A DNA stretch of 64,000 nt from JAFAXD01 sp963760435 (GCA_963760435.1 CAVXDE010000048.1:1-64000); one strand, 5' to 3'; shown: positions 39,502-48,055, counted from the first letter of the stretch. The notes: a model not told the origin generated them from the sequence alone. Program-made: numbers and translations.

Positions 39502-40728
39502 CTACGCGACCTTGACGCTCAGGAGCAGCAGCCCGAGCGCTCGCAGGTCGCTGTCGTTGCGGTCAGCCTGCTTTGTGACGCGGCGGGAATCCAACGTCAC
39601 GGCGCTGACCAGCGGTGCGCAGTCGGAATCCACGGATGGCAGATCCAGCTCCACGGTGCAGATGCTGCCATTCTCCTGCACGCGCGCGGGGACTTTTTGC
39701 TCCTCAACCAGTACGTCGACCTGTTCGACCTTCTTGGACTTCAGAAACTCGACCCGCACGGCGCGCCGTACGTCGCGCCGGATCGGCAGGTAGATCATCG
39801 CTTTGCTGTGCGGCCCGCTCCACCGCACCCAGCGATCGCCGTGCAGTTCGGGCGGATACCAGCCTGAGCCGAGGAACGGACGCCCGAGGTCGAGGTCCAG
39901 CGGCCCGGATGATTGGGTCAGGATGCCCTTCTCGAACATCTCGGAAAAGATCTTCGCGCGATCCGCTTGCGCGAAGGCTCTGCGCCGCATGGTGTCATAG
40001 AGCTTGATATCATCCGCCAGGAAACTGCGGACATGCGCAATATCCTTCTCATCAAGATCGCGCGGCAGGTGCTCGTCGGTTGCGCGGTTGAGCTCCGGCA
40101 TGACTTCGGGCGGCGCAAAGCCGAACTGCGCGCACATCGCCCACAGCGAGTCCTTGAAGTGGTCCATCAGACCGACGAAGTCGTACCCCTCCAGGGTCTG
40201 CAGGGCTTTCTGCAAACTCGAGGGCCATCGCAGCGAGCCCATTTCGACAAACCGGTTCTCGGCGATTTGCCGGCGCGCCTGCGCCAGCATCTCTTCGATC
40301 GGCACGTCGCAGGAGAGCAGCGTGGTCTGCGCGTTCTGCAGCCCCAGCATCAGCTCATCGTCGTAGATCGCTTCCCGCAGCGTGCGGCCTTTGAACCGCT
40401 CATGCATGGGATGGAATGACGGGTCGCGCATCAGGTGCCGGATCGTCGATATGGTCCGGCCGACCGGACTGCGCAGGAACGTGGCGGTGCGGACGCCTGC
40501 GGGAAGATAATCCTTCAGGTTGGCCGAGAGATGCCCGTAGAACAATCGAAAGCCGGCAAGGGCTGGCTGGTCGTATTCGGCCAACGCCCGCCAGTCCTCC
40601 GCGGGGCAGCGATCTGCGTCAGGATATTGGTCAGCCAGAAAGCTCCGCAGGCTCATCCCGCCGGTTTTCGGGATGTGGTAAAAATACACGGACGGCCGCA
40701 AGGCCGGATTCACAAATTGATTGGGCAT
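39502..40728 (-). CDS. Sulfotransferase-family protein
   Basis: ATG 40728 (MPNQFVNPALRPSV) follows a GAGG and was chosen over the TTG 9 bases upstream. At about residue 20 is the PAPS 5'-phosphosulfate loop 'YHIPKTGGMSLRSFL', and near residue 85 the 3'-phosphate site 'ATFLRSPVGRTISTIRHLM'. The middle 'NRFVEMGSLRWPSSLQKALQ' is helical. The C-terminal 150 residues contain a beta-rich domain ('LDLDLGRPFLGSGWYPPELH', 'DRWVRWSGPHSKAMIYLPI') of the type found in glycan-related enzymes. It probably transfers sulfate to a carbohydrate or lipid; acceptor unknown. 408 residues, intact. Confidence 0.8.
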   Translation of the reverse strand: MPNQFVNPALRPSVYFYHIPKTGGMSLRSFLADQYPDADRCPAEDWRALAEYDQPALAGFRLFYGHLSANLKDYLPAGVRTATFLRSPVGRTISTIRHLMRDPSFHPMHERFKGRTLREAIYDDELMLGLQNAQTTLLSCDVPIEEMLAQARRQIAENRFVEMGSLRWPSSLQKALQTLEGYDFVGLMDHFKDSLWAMCAQFGFAPPEVMPELNRATDEHLPRDLDEKDIAHVRSFLADDIKLYDTMRRRAFAQADRAKIFSEMFEKGILTQSSGPLDLDLGRPFLGSGWYPPELHGDRWVRWSGPHSKAMIYLPIRRDVRRAVRVEFLKSKKVEQVDVLVEEQKVPARVQENGSICTVELDLPSVDSDCAPLVSAVTLDSRRVTKQADRNDSDLRALGLLLLSVKVA

Positions 40729-41220
40729 GGAAATCAAACCTCGAGGCCCGAACCGGTGTTCAGGGAAGTGCGACTATCACTCAGATCCAATTCGGAAATT
40801 TCTCGTTAGCGGAGATTAAGGTGGGGCTCGACGGCAAACTTATAAGAAATTTATGCGGAATGTGAAGCTTCCATGTCGCGAGATTCACACGTTTTCCGAG
40901 CATGAACGCTGGATTGCGCATGGGGCATGGATGCAGTCAGGTTTGACTCAAGCGCACGCCCACGCCAAAGTGGCGCTGTATCCGCTGGGGGTGGTGGGGA
41001 CTTGGAGCGGGGGCTTCTCGTTTCTATGGCGGTCTGCGTTGCGGGGTTCCCATCTGGGAGGTCCGTGATGCCTCGGTTGCGTGCACGCGTTTGGGTCGCC
41101 GCCGGTTTCTCCTCAGCGCTGGTAGAGCCATCCTGACGGCCGCTGCCATCAGCGCGCCGTAACTGGATGGTTGTGGTTGTTCGGGGTCATGCCGATTTAC
41201 ATCGGGGTGGGGGACACGAC
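40729..41220. other. Intergenic region, about 490 bases
   Basis: It carries the promoters of the sulfotransferase gene (minus) and of the Mpo1 operon (plus). Small frames inside (for example 40853-41068) lack motifs and ribosome sites. No repeat or RNA was recognised. Confidence 0.4.
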
Positions 41221-41736
41221 ATGGGCGACATTTTCCGCCGCTTTCTTCTGGAATACGCGGAGTATCACCGCGACGAGCGCAATTGCCTGATGCATCTCAT
41301 CGGCAATCCGATCCTGGCAGTCGCGGCGTTTCTTCCCTTCAGCCTGCTGCCGGTCACGGTGTTCGGCTTTCACACCAACGCGGCCGCGGTGCTGGTCATA
41401 CCGGCGCTTCTGTTTTGGATGGCGCTCGATCTGACCATCGGGCTGGCGATCGCCGCCACCGCGGTTCCACTGCTCCTGGTGGCCGCCCTGATCGCGGCGC
41501 ACGTGAGTGTGGCCTGGGTCTGGAGCATCGCCATCGGCCTCTTCGTGTTTGGCTGGGCGCTGCAGGTGTTCGGCCACAAATACTTCGAAGGTGGCTGGCC
41601 GGCGCTGCTCGATAACCCGCTGCACATGCTCATGAGCCCAATGTTCGTCTTCGCCAAGATGTACGTTGCGCTTGGGCTGCGGCCGGATCTCGTGCCGATC
41701 GTCCGGCCGGCGGCGCTGCAGGGCCGACATCCGTGA
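41221..41736 (+). CDS. Mpo1-like (DUF962) membrane protein
   Basis: The 171-residue protein starts at ATG 41221 (MGDIFRRFLLEYAEYHRDER); the upstream extension is not protein-like. Family marks are the His/Asn pattern 'YHRDERNCLMHLIGNPI' and 'QVFGHKYFEGGWPALLDNPL' with 'HMLMSPMFVFAK', whose histidines form the Fe site of Mpo1, a yeast ER dioxygenase that alpha-oxidises 2-hydroxy fatty acids. Four hydrophobic helices lie between. The stop overlaps the next gene's GTG start (GTGA), so translation is coupled. A role in fatty-acid or lipid oxidation is inferred from the family. Confidence 0.85.
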   Translation: MGDIFRRFLLEYAEYHRDERNCLMHLIGNPILAVAAFLPFSLLPVTVFGFHTNAAAVLVIPALLFWMALDLTIGLAIAATAVPLLLVAALIAAHVSVAWVWSIAIGLFVFGWALQVFGHKYFEGGWPALLDNPLHMLMSPMFVFAKMYVALGLRPDLVPIVRPAALQGRHP

Positions 41737-42773
41737 GGCAGGCGCTCGTCACGGGCGGCAGCGGCTTCATCGGACAACATCTCGTCGCACTCCTCGCACG
41801 AGATCGCCGCGTGCGCATTCTCGACCTCCGGCCGCCGGCGTGGACGCCGGCGGGGACGCAATACGTCAAGGGCTCGGTGCTCGATCCGGCGGTCGTTCGT
41901 GATGCGCTCGATGACGTGGACGAGGTCTATCACCTCGCCGGCCTGCCGGGCATGTGGATGCCGTGCAAGGACGACTTCCATGCCGTCAATTGCCGCGGCA
42001 CCGAGATCGTGATCGACGCTGCGCGCGCCCGCGGCGTTGGCCGATTCCTGCACTGCTCGACCGAGTCGATCCTGTTTGGTCCGGCAAGCTCGGACGAAAT
42101 TCTCACCGAACAGGCCAAGGTCGGGCAGCACGACATGGCCGGCACTTACACGCGCTCGAAACTGGGCGCCGAGCAGGCGGCGCTGGCCGCCGCCCGCAGC
42201 GGATTTCCCGTGGTCATCGCCAATCCGACGATGCCGATCGGGCCACATCACGGAAATCTCACGCCGCCCGCCGTCATGTTGCAGCATTTCGCCCGCCGGC
42301 GGATGCAGATCTATCTTGATTTCGTGTTGAACCTGGTGGACGTACGCGACGTCGCGGCGGGCTTGCGCCTCGTCATGGAGCGGGGTCAGGTGGGCGAGCG
42401 CTATATCCTTGGCGGCGAGCCGATCTCGCTGCAGCGGCTGCTTGAGTTGGTGAGAACGGTGCGCGGGCGCAAGGCGATTCACGTTCCAATCCCCGCCGGG
42501 TTTGCCCACATGACGGCGGCGATCATGGAGTTCCTGGCGGATCATGTGACCCGCCGGCCACCGGCCGCCACCGTGGAAGCCATCCGCATCGCCGTGCGGG
42601 CCAAGGCGCTGTCGAGCGGAAAATCGCAGCGCGAGCTCGGCTATACGCCGCGCCCGATCGAGCCCACGTTGCGGGAGGCGATCGAAGGAATTCCGAGTGC
42701 ATCGCGGTGGGGGCTTGCCGAGTTGCGCGACGCGTTGCTCCGCCGCCCAGTGCAGGAAGCGTCAGGATCATGA
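41733..42773 (+). CDS. NAD(P)-dependent epimerase/3-beta-HSD-like extended SDR
   Basis: GTG 41733 overlaps the Mpo1 stop by four bases. The 346-residue protein has the extended-SDR motif 'TGGSGFIGQHLVALLA', a binding-pocket Asp ('RILDLRPPAW'), 'DEVYHLAGLPGMWMP', the Ser-Thr of 'FLHCSTESILFGP', YxxxK as 'YTRSKLGAE' and 'NPTMPIGPHHGNLTP'. The pattern is closest to dihydroflavonol-reductase/3-beta-hydroxysteroid dehydrogenase members such as HpnA of hopanoid clusters. It probably oxidises or reduces a lipid-type alcohol. Its stop overlaps the ICMT start (ATGA). Confidence 0.87.
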   Translation: MRQALVTGGSGFIGQHLVALLARDRRVRILDLRPPAWTPAGTQYVKGSVLDPAVVRDALDDVDEVYHLAGLPGMWMPCKDDFHAVNCRGTEIVIDAARARGVGRFLHCSTESILFGPASSDEILTEQAKVGQHDMAGTYTRSKLGAEQAALAAARSGFPVVIANPTMPIGPHHGNLTPPAVMLQHFARRRMQIYLDFVLNLVDVRDVAAGLRLVMERGQVGERYILGGEPISLQRLLELVRTVRGRKAIHVPIPAGFAHMTAAIMEFLADHVTRRPPAATVEAIRIAVRAKALSSGKSQRELGYTPRPIEPTLREAIEGIPSASRWGLAELRDALLRRPVQEASGS

Positions 42774-43348
42774 TGGGACGTCCAAGCGCCATACTGGAGA
42801 TCATCTGGATTGTCTGGCTCTGCAGCTGGGTCGCGGCTTCGTTCTGGTCGGGCCGCACCCAGAGCTGGATCGGCGCGCGGGATACCTGGACCTACCGCGC
42901 CGTCATGATCGTCGGCGGCATCCTGCTGGTCCCGATCACCGCGCAAGTGCTGGGCGAGCCGCAGCTCTGGCCCGTCGGCTACGGCGTGGCCTACGTGCTC
43001 GCGGCCATCATGATCGCTGGCCTCTGTTTCACCTGGTGGGGGCGCATCTATCTCGGGCGGCTATGGTCGAGCGAGATCACCCGCAAGGAAGGCCATCATA
43101 TTGTTGATACCGGGCCGTACGGCATCGTGCGCCATCCGATCTACACCGGCCTGATCGTCGGGCTGCTGGCGACGGCGGTTGCAGAGGCGACCGTCACCGG
43201 AGTGATCGGCGCCGCGCTCGTCATCTTCGGGATCTATCTCAAGGCAAGCTCCGAGGAGCGCTTTTTGCGCGTCGAGCTTGGTCCCGATGCCTACGACTCC
43301 TACCGCCGCCGGGTGCCGATGCTTATTCCGTTCTTGAAGTTCGGCTAG
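42770..43348 (+). CDS. Isoprenylcysteine carboxyl methyltransferase (ICMT)-family membrane protein
   Basis: ATG 42770 overlaps the previous stop by four bases. The 192-residue protein has four or five hydrophobic helices and the C-terminal PEMT/ICMT signature: 'HHIVDTGPYGIVRHPIYTGL' (SAM- and substrate-binding RHP-Y), then 'SSEERFLRVELGPDAYDSYR' with the conserved EE. These enzymes methylate lipids or small hydrophobic carboxylates at the membrane using SAM. Third gene of a tight three-gene operon with Mpo1 and an epimerase; a hairpin repeat follows and probably ends transcription. Confidence 0.87.
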   Translation: MMGRPSAILEIIWIVWLCSWVAASFWSGRTQSWIGARDTWTYRAVMIVGGILLVPITAQVLGEPQLWPVGYGVAYVLAAIMIAGLCFTWWGRIYLGRLWSSEITRKEGHHIVDTGPYGIVRHPIYTGLIVGLLATAVAEATVTGVIGAALVIFGIYLKASSEERFLRVELGPDAYDSYRRRVPMLIPFLKFG

Positions 43349-43351
43349 CGG

Positions 43352-43430
43352 CGTCGTTGCGAGGAGCGAAGCGAAGCAATCCAGAGCGGCGACTCAGCGC
43401 CTGGATTGCTTCGCTTCGCTCGCAATGACG
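43352..43430. repeat. Long palindromic rhizobial repeat, copy 1
   Basis: Arm one starts GTCGTTGCGAGGAGCGAAGC and arm two (43401-43430) is its near-exact reverse complement (CTGGATTGCTTCGCTTCGCT and on), giving a stem of about 28 bases with one small gap and a 17-base loop. It lies just after the ICMT stop and can serve as a terminator. A related copy is at 60687-60787. Confidence 0.85.
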
Positions 43431-43448
43431 AAGTCCATGTGTGTGACG

Positions 43449-44348
43449 TTAACGTTGGGCGGCGCGCTTCTTGCCCGAGATCTTCATGCTTGTCTGGATC
43501 GCGCGGGGAGCGAGGTGGCGCGGCACGACGATTTGCGTGCCGATCGCGATCGGTGTTCCGTCCGGCAAATGATTGGCCTGGGTCAGCGCCCAGAGCGGAA
43601 CGTGATAGGCAGCTGCGAGCGTTTCCAATGAGTTGCCGGAACGCGCCGTAACCGGCCTGCCGCTGTCCCAAAGGTCGATTGCTGAATCGGCCGGAACCAC
43701 ATAGTGGATCGGCAAGGATTGGCCTTCAACCTTGGCCGGAGTGTCCGCGAGCTCGAGGATCTTGTTCATCACCTGATCTTGGATCTCGCCGTTTTTCTCC
43801 ATGTTCACGTGCGAGATCTCGTCGTGTTTGACGAGATCGAAGGTCGCGACATGGCCACGGAAGCCCGGCGCAGGCACGGCGTCGAAGCCGCCCAGCAGAC
43901 TGTTCGACTGGTAGATGTCGATGTAGCGCTGGACGTTGAGCGGCACTTTGTGGGCGATGCGATTGGGCTCGGTGGTCACGAGCAGGCTGACCGGGATGTG
44001 CTCGGCCTGGAGCATCTCGGCGAAACTGATCGCGCACGCGCCGCCCATGGAATGGCCGATCAGCACGATCAGCGCCGGGTTAAGGCGATACTCGGCGATC
44101 GCGTCCTTGGCGATCTGCGGACAGACGACGGCCTCGTTGACCGTCGCCTCGAATCCGGCCTTCTCGATGCGATCGGCGAGATCGTCGGTGCCGCGCGAGA
44201 AGATCATGCCGGCAAAGCCGCGGAACAGATAGGCGCGCGGTTTCAGCGCGGTGTCGGCATCGCCCGCGGCCGCCTGATCAGGCGTGCCCCACGCGAGCCC
44301 GCCCGACAGAATCGCTGCGATCAGACAGATCTGTGTTGGCTTGATCAT
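43449..44348 (-). CDS. Secreted alpha/beta hydrolase with C-terminal LysM-like domain
   Basis: ATG 44348 (MIKPTQICLIAAILSGGLAW) begins a signal peptide; longer starts are not hydrophobic. The 299-residue protein has the nucleophile elbow 'LIGHSMGGACAISFAEMLQ' at about residue 105 and a candidate acid/His pair in 'GHVATFDLVKHDEISHVNM'. Residues about 235-285, 'GNSLETLAAAYHVPLWALTQ' and 'NHLPDGTPIAIGTQIVVP', look like a LysM peptidoglycan-binding module. It is related to the next gene at 44458, so the pair probably arose by duplication and fusion. Substrate unknown; lipase-like by fold. Confidence 0.7.
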   Translation of the reverse strand: MIKPTQICLIAAILSGGLAWGTPDQAAAGDADTALKPRAYLFRGFAGMIFSRGTDDLADRIEKAGFEATVNEAVVCPQIAKDAIAEYRLNPALIVLIGHSMGGACAISFAEMLQAEHIPVSLLVTTEPNRIAHKVPLNVQRYIDIYQSNSLLGGFDAVPAPGFRGHVATFDLVKHDEISHVNMEKNGEIQDQVMNKILELADTPAKVEGQSLPIHYVVPADSAIDLWDSGRPVTARSGNSLETLAAAYHVPLWALTQANHLPDGTPIAIGTQIVVPRHLAPRAIQTSMKISGKKRAAQR

Positions 44349-44457
44349 GATGTCCGGAAACTGCGCCCACCCCACCAACGCGTCAGGCATTGTTGCCCGT
44401 AGAGAGTGGCCGAATTCCGGAGACAATAAGGCGCCGCGCGCGCCTTATGCATACCTG

Positions 44458-45129
44458 TTAGTGCGTGGCTGTTTCAACCGTGCCGACGCGCACCCGTGCG
44501 GGATTCGCATGCGCCTGGACCGTGGTCGGCTGCGCGAACGGCCGCGGTGCCGGGCTGCGGGCCGCGGCCATGATCTCTTTGATCACGCGGTCCTGGACCC
44601 CCGGGTCCTTGTCGATGTTGAAGTGCCCAACGCCGGGGTTCCCGCCGAGCGAAATATTCTGCAGGTTACCGGTGAAATCCCGGCCCTTGTCGACCAGCGT
44701 CCCCATTCCGCCCGGAGCGTAAAAGTTGAGGTAGCGCTCGACATGACCGGCCGCAAACGCGCGCGTGGTCGGATCAAGCGCAATGGCGAGCTTGACCGGG
44801 ACGCCCATCTCGCCCAGTCGCGCGGCGACCGCCGTCACCGCGGTGGCGCCGGAAGAGTGGCCGACGATGATGATGTTCTGAACCTGGCCGCTCCGGTACT
44901 CGGCCGCGGCTTCGTTCACGATCGCATCCCAAGCTATGTAGTTCTCGACGCTGGCGTTGATGCCCATCCGCTGCAAGCGGGCGCCCATCTGGTCCATGCC
45001 CAGCGAAAAGACGTTGGCGAACCCGCGCATCAGGAACACATGCGTGCGCGCTCCGGACTGGCCCTGTGCGGCGCCGGCGCTGATCGACAGCCCGAGCAGC
45101 AGCAGCGACATCGCCGCAACCCGCAGCAC
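44458..45129 (-). CDS. Secreted alpha/beta hydrolase, relative of the LysM-bearing neighbour
   Basis: The frame from GTG 45129 or ATG 45111 (MSLLLLGLSISAGAAQGQSG) opens with a signal peptide. The core parallels the neighbour: 'THVFLMRGFANVFSLGMDQM' matches 'AYLFRGFAGMIFSRGTDDL' there; nucleophile elbow 'IIVGHSSGATAVTAVAARL'; catalytic His region 'GVGHFNIDKDPGVQDRVIKE' matches its 'SHVNMEKNGEIQDQV'. It lacks the LysM-like domain and ends in a short Pro-rich tail. 110 bases separate the two genes on the same strand. Function unknown. Confidence 0.68.
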   Translation of the reverse strand: MLRVAAMSLLLLGLSISAGAAQGQSGARTHVFLMRGFANVFSLGMDQMGARLQRMGINASVENYIAWDAIVNEAAAEYRSGQVQNIIIVGHSSGATAVTAVAARLGEMGVPVKLAIALDPTTRAFAAGHVERYLNFYAPGGMGTLVDKGRDFTGNLQNISLGGNPGVGHFNIDKDPGVQDRVIKEIMAAARSPAPRPFAQPTTVQAHANPARVRVGTVETATH

Positions 45130-45505
45130 CTCGAGGGATCGGCGGCGCTGGGGGAAGGTGGTTGTTGTTCAGTGCAAACACGGTCATACCCCGCCAAATT
45201 GCGCCTATAGCCGGTAGCCGGTGACGATAATCGGAGGGGTCGCGCCGGACTAGTGCACGGCGGCAACAGTCGTTTTGAATTTGCATCCGAGACCGGGCGT
45301 GACCGCTATTTTCACAATTCCGCCCGGCTGTTGCCTGCGGGGTACATCTTGTTTCCCGCGATTGCTGCCTAATTTCTGTTCGCCTAGGCGCGGGCGGGCG
45401 AAGCGGAAATTGCTGGTTGGCATCGCCGTTTTGCCGGCATTGCCTCGCGCGCATGAAAACGGATTTCAGTGGATTACTGGGCGCCAATGGCGTATAGGTC
45501 CGCCG
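45130..45505. other. Intergenic region, about 375 bases
   Basis: It separates the minus-strand hydrolase pair from the plus-strand HigBA-like module. An open frame runs through it from 45275 into the toxin, but its N-terminal part (Cys/Pro/Arg-rich) is not protein-like. Promoters of both sides must lie here. Confidence 0.4.
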
Positions 45506-45847
45506 GTGTCCCGAAAGCTCATCACCGTGGCGGAGACGCCACTCTTCATCCATCAGGCAGAAGAGATTTGGGATGGTGCCGAGCGCGAAGCTTTCGTGAG
45601 TTTCATTGCCGGAGATCCGCAAGCGGGCGACGTAATTCCCGACACCGGCGGCGTGCGCAAGGTCCGCTGGACTCGCGGCGGCACAGGCAAACGCGGAGGC
45701 ACGCGCGTGATCTATTATTATCACGACGCGCAGCGTCCGCTCTATTTGCTGATGGTCTATGCCAAGGCGCGTCGGGAGGATCTCACACCGGACGAGAAGC
45801 GGCAGGTTCGCAGACTCGCCGCTATTCTCAAAGGCAAATCGAGATGA
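45506..45847 (+). CDS. RelE/HigB-like toxin
   Basis: GTG 45506 gives a 113-residue basic protein. The RelE-type core is visible: 'LFIHQAEEIWDGAEREAFVS', 'QAGDVIPDTGGVRKVRWTRG' and 'GKRGGTRVIYYYHDAQRPLY', followed by 'LLMVYAKARREDLTPDEKRQ'. Members cleave mRNA on the ribosome; the basic Lys/Arg residues of the KVRW and GGTRVIYYY strands are the expected active-site surface. The start is uncertain because no strong ribosome site is seen. Its stop overlaps the antitoxin start by four bases (ATGA). Confidence 0.8.
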   Translation: MSRKLITVAETPLFIHQAEEIWDGAEREAFVSFIAGDPQAGDVIPDTGGVRKVRWTRGGTGKRGGTRVIYYYHDAQRPLYLLMVYAKARREDLTPDEKRQVRRLAAILKGKSR

Positions 45848-46146
45848 GGTGCCAGATGGGCAGGTTTGCAGCAGAACTGATCGAAAGCATGAAGCAGGCG
45901 ACCGATCACGCCAAAGGCCGCAAGGTGCGGGGGATGCGGGTGACAACAGTTGAGGTTCCCGATGTGAAGGCTATTCGGCGCTCGCTCCGCATGTCGCAGC
46001 ATCGCTTTGCCGCGACGTTTCGCATTCCGCTGCCGACGTTGAAGAATTGGGAGCAGGGGCGCAGGCTTCCCGACGCGCCGGCGGCAGCTTATCTGCTTGC
46101 TATCAAACGGCGGCCTAAGGAAGTGATGGAGGCGGTTGCAAGCTAG
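45844..46146 (+). CDS. HigA-like helix-turn-helix antitoxin
   Basis: ATG 45844 overlaps the toxin stop. The 100-residue protein has a helical N-terminal part ('GRFAAELIESMKQATDHAKG') and a Cro/C1-type HTH: 'VKAIRRSLRMSQHRFAATFR' then 'IPLPTLKNWEQGRRLPDAPA'. It would neutralise the RelE-like protein and repress the promoter upstream of 45506. Toxin-first order is typical of HigBA. Confidence 0.85.
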   Translation: MRCQMGRFAAELIESMKQATDHAKGRKVRGMRVTTVEVPDVKAIRRSLRMSQHRFAATFRIPLPTLKNWEQGRRLPDAPAAAYLLAIKRRPKEVMEAVAS

Positions 46147-46178
46147 GTCGTCGAGCCATTAACGGTAATTTTCGCGGA

Positions 46179-47201
46179 TCAGTTTCCCAACGCAATCCCC
46201 GTGCGTTCCACCACGGGTCGCCACTTGTTGATCTCATTCTCAATTCGATTGCGCAGCATCTCCGGCGTTCCGCCCAGCGGCCGCATTGTTTGCTGCGCGA
46301 GGGCCTGCTTGGCCGCGTCGGTCTTCAGCCAGTCATTGACGACCATGTTGAGCTTGGTCACGAGGTCCGGTGGCAGACCGGCCGGTCCGAGCAAAGCGAC
46401 GAACGAGGATGCTTCGTAGTTTGCGATTCCCTGCTCGGCGATCGTCGGCACATCCGGCAGGTCAGGCAGTCGTTGCGCGGTCGTTACCGCGATGGCGCGA
46501 ATGGTTCCAGCCTGGACCTGCGGGATGTAGCTCGGGGCAAAGTCGAAGGCGACGTCGACCATGCCGGCCATCAGATCCTTGGTGACTGGCGCCGAGCCCT
46601 GGTACGGGATCGAGTTGAATGTGCGGCCCTCCATGCTGGCGAGGAGCTCGCTCGCCATGTGGCCCATGCCGCCGGTGCCGGCATGGCCGAAGTTGAGCTT
46701 GCCCGGGTTTGCCTTGTCGTAGGCGAGCAACTCCGCAATGTTGTGGATGGGTAGCTTCGGATTGACGGCGACCAGCAGCGGGACGTCGGCCACGAGGGCG
46801 ATCGGCGTGAGCTCTTTCAGCGGATCGACTGGCGGATGCTTGAAGATCAGCACATTGGTCGCGACCGGCGCGGAGGTCGAGAACAGGAGCGTGTAGCCGT
46901 CCGGCGGCGATTTGGCGACCTGGACGACGCCGAGATTGCCGGTTGCGCCGGGCTTGTTCTCGATCACGAACGCGCCGTTGAACTGCGCACGCATCTGCTC
47001 CGCCATCAGCCGTGCAACGATGTCAGTGCTGCCGCCGGCGGGAAACGGAACGATGATCGTCACGGTGCGTGACGGCCATGGTTGCGCGGCGGCTGGTGCG
47101 ACTGCAAACAACAACATGAGGGCGGCGAGCAGTCGTATCCGGACCGCAGCCCGCAAGCGGGGAGAGGTAAGCATCCACGGCCTTCGAAATATGACGCACA
47201 T
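46179..47201 (-). CDS. Bug-family solute receptor
   Basis: ATG 47201 overlaps the previous gene's stop as TGATG, which favours it; ATG 47174 is an alternative with its own GAAGG. A signal peptide (AAVRIRLLAALMLLFAVAPA) precedes the mature domain: 'TVTIIVPFPAGGSTDIVARL' (canonical Bug motif), 'FVIENKPGATGNLGVVQVAK', 'GHAGTGGMGHMASELLASME' and 'SSFVALLGPAGLPPDLVTKL'. The first codons overlap half of a rhizobial CCCGC-AA-GCGGG repeat. Fourth Bug gene of the window, here last in an operon with cupin, flavin reductase and SnoaL-like genes, so its ligand is probably their substrate. Confidence 0.9.
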   Translation of the reverse strand: MCVIFRRPWMLTSPRLRAAVRIRLLAALMLLFAVAPAAAQPWPSRTVTIIVPFPAGGSTDIVARLMAEQMRAQFNGAFVIENKPGATGNLGVVQVAKSPPDGYTLLFSTSAPVATNVLIFKHPPVDPLKELTPIALVADVPLLVAVNPKLPIHNIAELLAYDKANPGKLNFGHAGTGGMGHMASELLASMEGRTFNSIPYQGSAPVTKDLMAGMVDVAFDFAPSYIPQVQAGTIRAIAVTTAQRLPDLPDVPTIAEQGIANYEASSFVALLGPAGLPPDLVTKLNMVVNDWLKTDAAKQALAQQTMRPLGGTPEMLRNRIENEINKWRPVVERTGIALGN

Positions 47202-48037
47202 CACGACACCTCGCGCGGGTCGCGATAATCCGCTGCGTTGAACAGCCAGTTCTTGGCGATGAAGTCGCGGCGGGGCGGAGCGAAAATGTCGATCAGCAAG
47301 TGGTGCCCCGGACCCACGCCTTCCGTGGTGTGAATGAGCTCCGGTGGGATCACCAGGACCGATGGCGAGGGGGCGAGTTTGTGCACGTCGTCGCGCCATT
47401 CGTCGGCATTCTTGCCCCAAGGCACGCGCAGGTGATGCAGAAAATCGCCCGCGACGGCGAGCGAGGCCTGTTCGAAATCCGCATGCGCGTGCGGGCTCAG
47501 CGTCTTGCGATCGCGCGGGCCGTCGTAGTCGACCCAGTTGATGCTCATGGTCGCGCTCTGCAGCATCTTCAGGCGCGGGTTGTCGGCGGGTGCCTTGAAC
47601 GTGTCGATCTCGAAGACGCGAATCTCAACCGCACCATTGGCGCGCAGCCAGGCGGGGCCGACCGGCGCGACACGCGGATCTGGCGTCTGGTAGGATGCGG
47701 CGTTGCGCGCGGGCTGCGGGTCCTTGCGGTTGGTCGAGAGGATGCAGCCACAACCGCTCTCGCGCAGCTTGAGCTCATAGCTCCCCGCCGGCACCACACT
47801 GACGCTGCGCCGCGGCGCGTTCGCACCGCGACCGGAACCGGAGATGTCGCCGGCGGCGTCGAACATGAGGACCATGGTTTCTTCGCCGCTCGCAAAGCCG
47901 AGTGTTGACCCGGCGTCGGCCTGGAACCAGTCGATCGCAAAGTTCTGCGCAACGACGCAATGGCGCGTGTGCGGACCGTCCTCATTCAACAATACGAGAT
48001 CGGCGTCGCGTTTGAGATGGCTGACCTTGTCGAGCAT
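47201..48037 (-). CDS. Cupin-fold protein of a catabolic operon
   Basis: ATG 48037 (MLDKVSHLKRDADLVLLNED) follows GGGGA and yields 278 residues, intact. Two beta-barrel halves are visible. The first has 'HTRHCVVAQNFAIDWFQADA' and 'FASGEETMVLMFDAAG'; the second has the metal-type pair in 'SPHAHADFEQASLAVAGDFL' and a later His in 'LVIPPELIHTTEGVGPGHHL'. It resembles bicupin enzymes or sugar/aromatic acid-binding cupins. The operon context (flavin reductase, SnoaL-like, Bug receptor) suggests a ring-modifying or isomerising step. No precise family is recognised. Confidence 0.7.
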   Translation of the reverse strand: MLDKVSHLKRDADLVLLNEDGPHTRHCVVAQNFAIDWFQADAGSTLGFASGEETMVLMFDAAGDISGSGRGANAPRRSVSVVPAGSYELKLRESGCGCILSTNRKDPQPARNAASYQTPDPRVAPVGPAWLRANGAVEIRVFEIDTFKAPADNPRLKMLQSATMSINWVDYDGPRDRKTLSPHAHADFEQASLAVAGDFLHHLRVPWGKNADEWRDDVHKLAPSPSVLVIPPELIHTTEGVGPGHHLLIDIFAPPRRDFIAKNWLFNAADYRDPREVS

Positions 48038-48055
48038 GGCAGTCCCCACAGGATA

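Noticed and set aside
43352..43430. Part of a CRISPR array
   Set aside because: There is a single inverted repeat, no direct repeats with regular spacers, and no cas gene in the window. No other stretch looked like an array.
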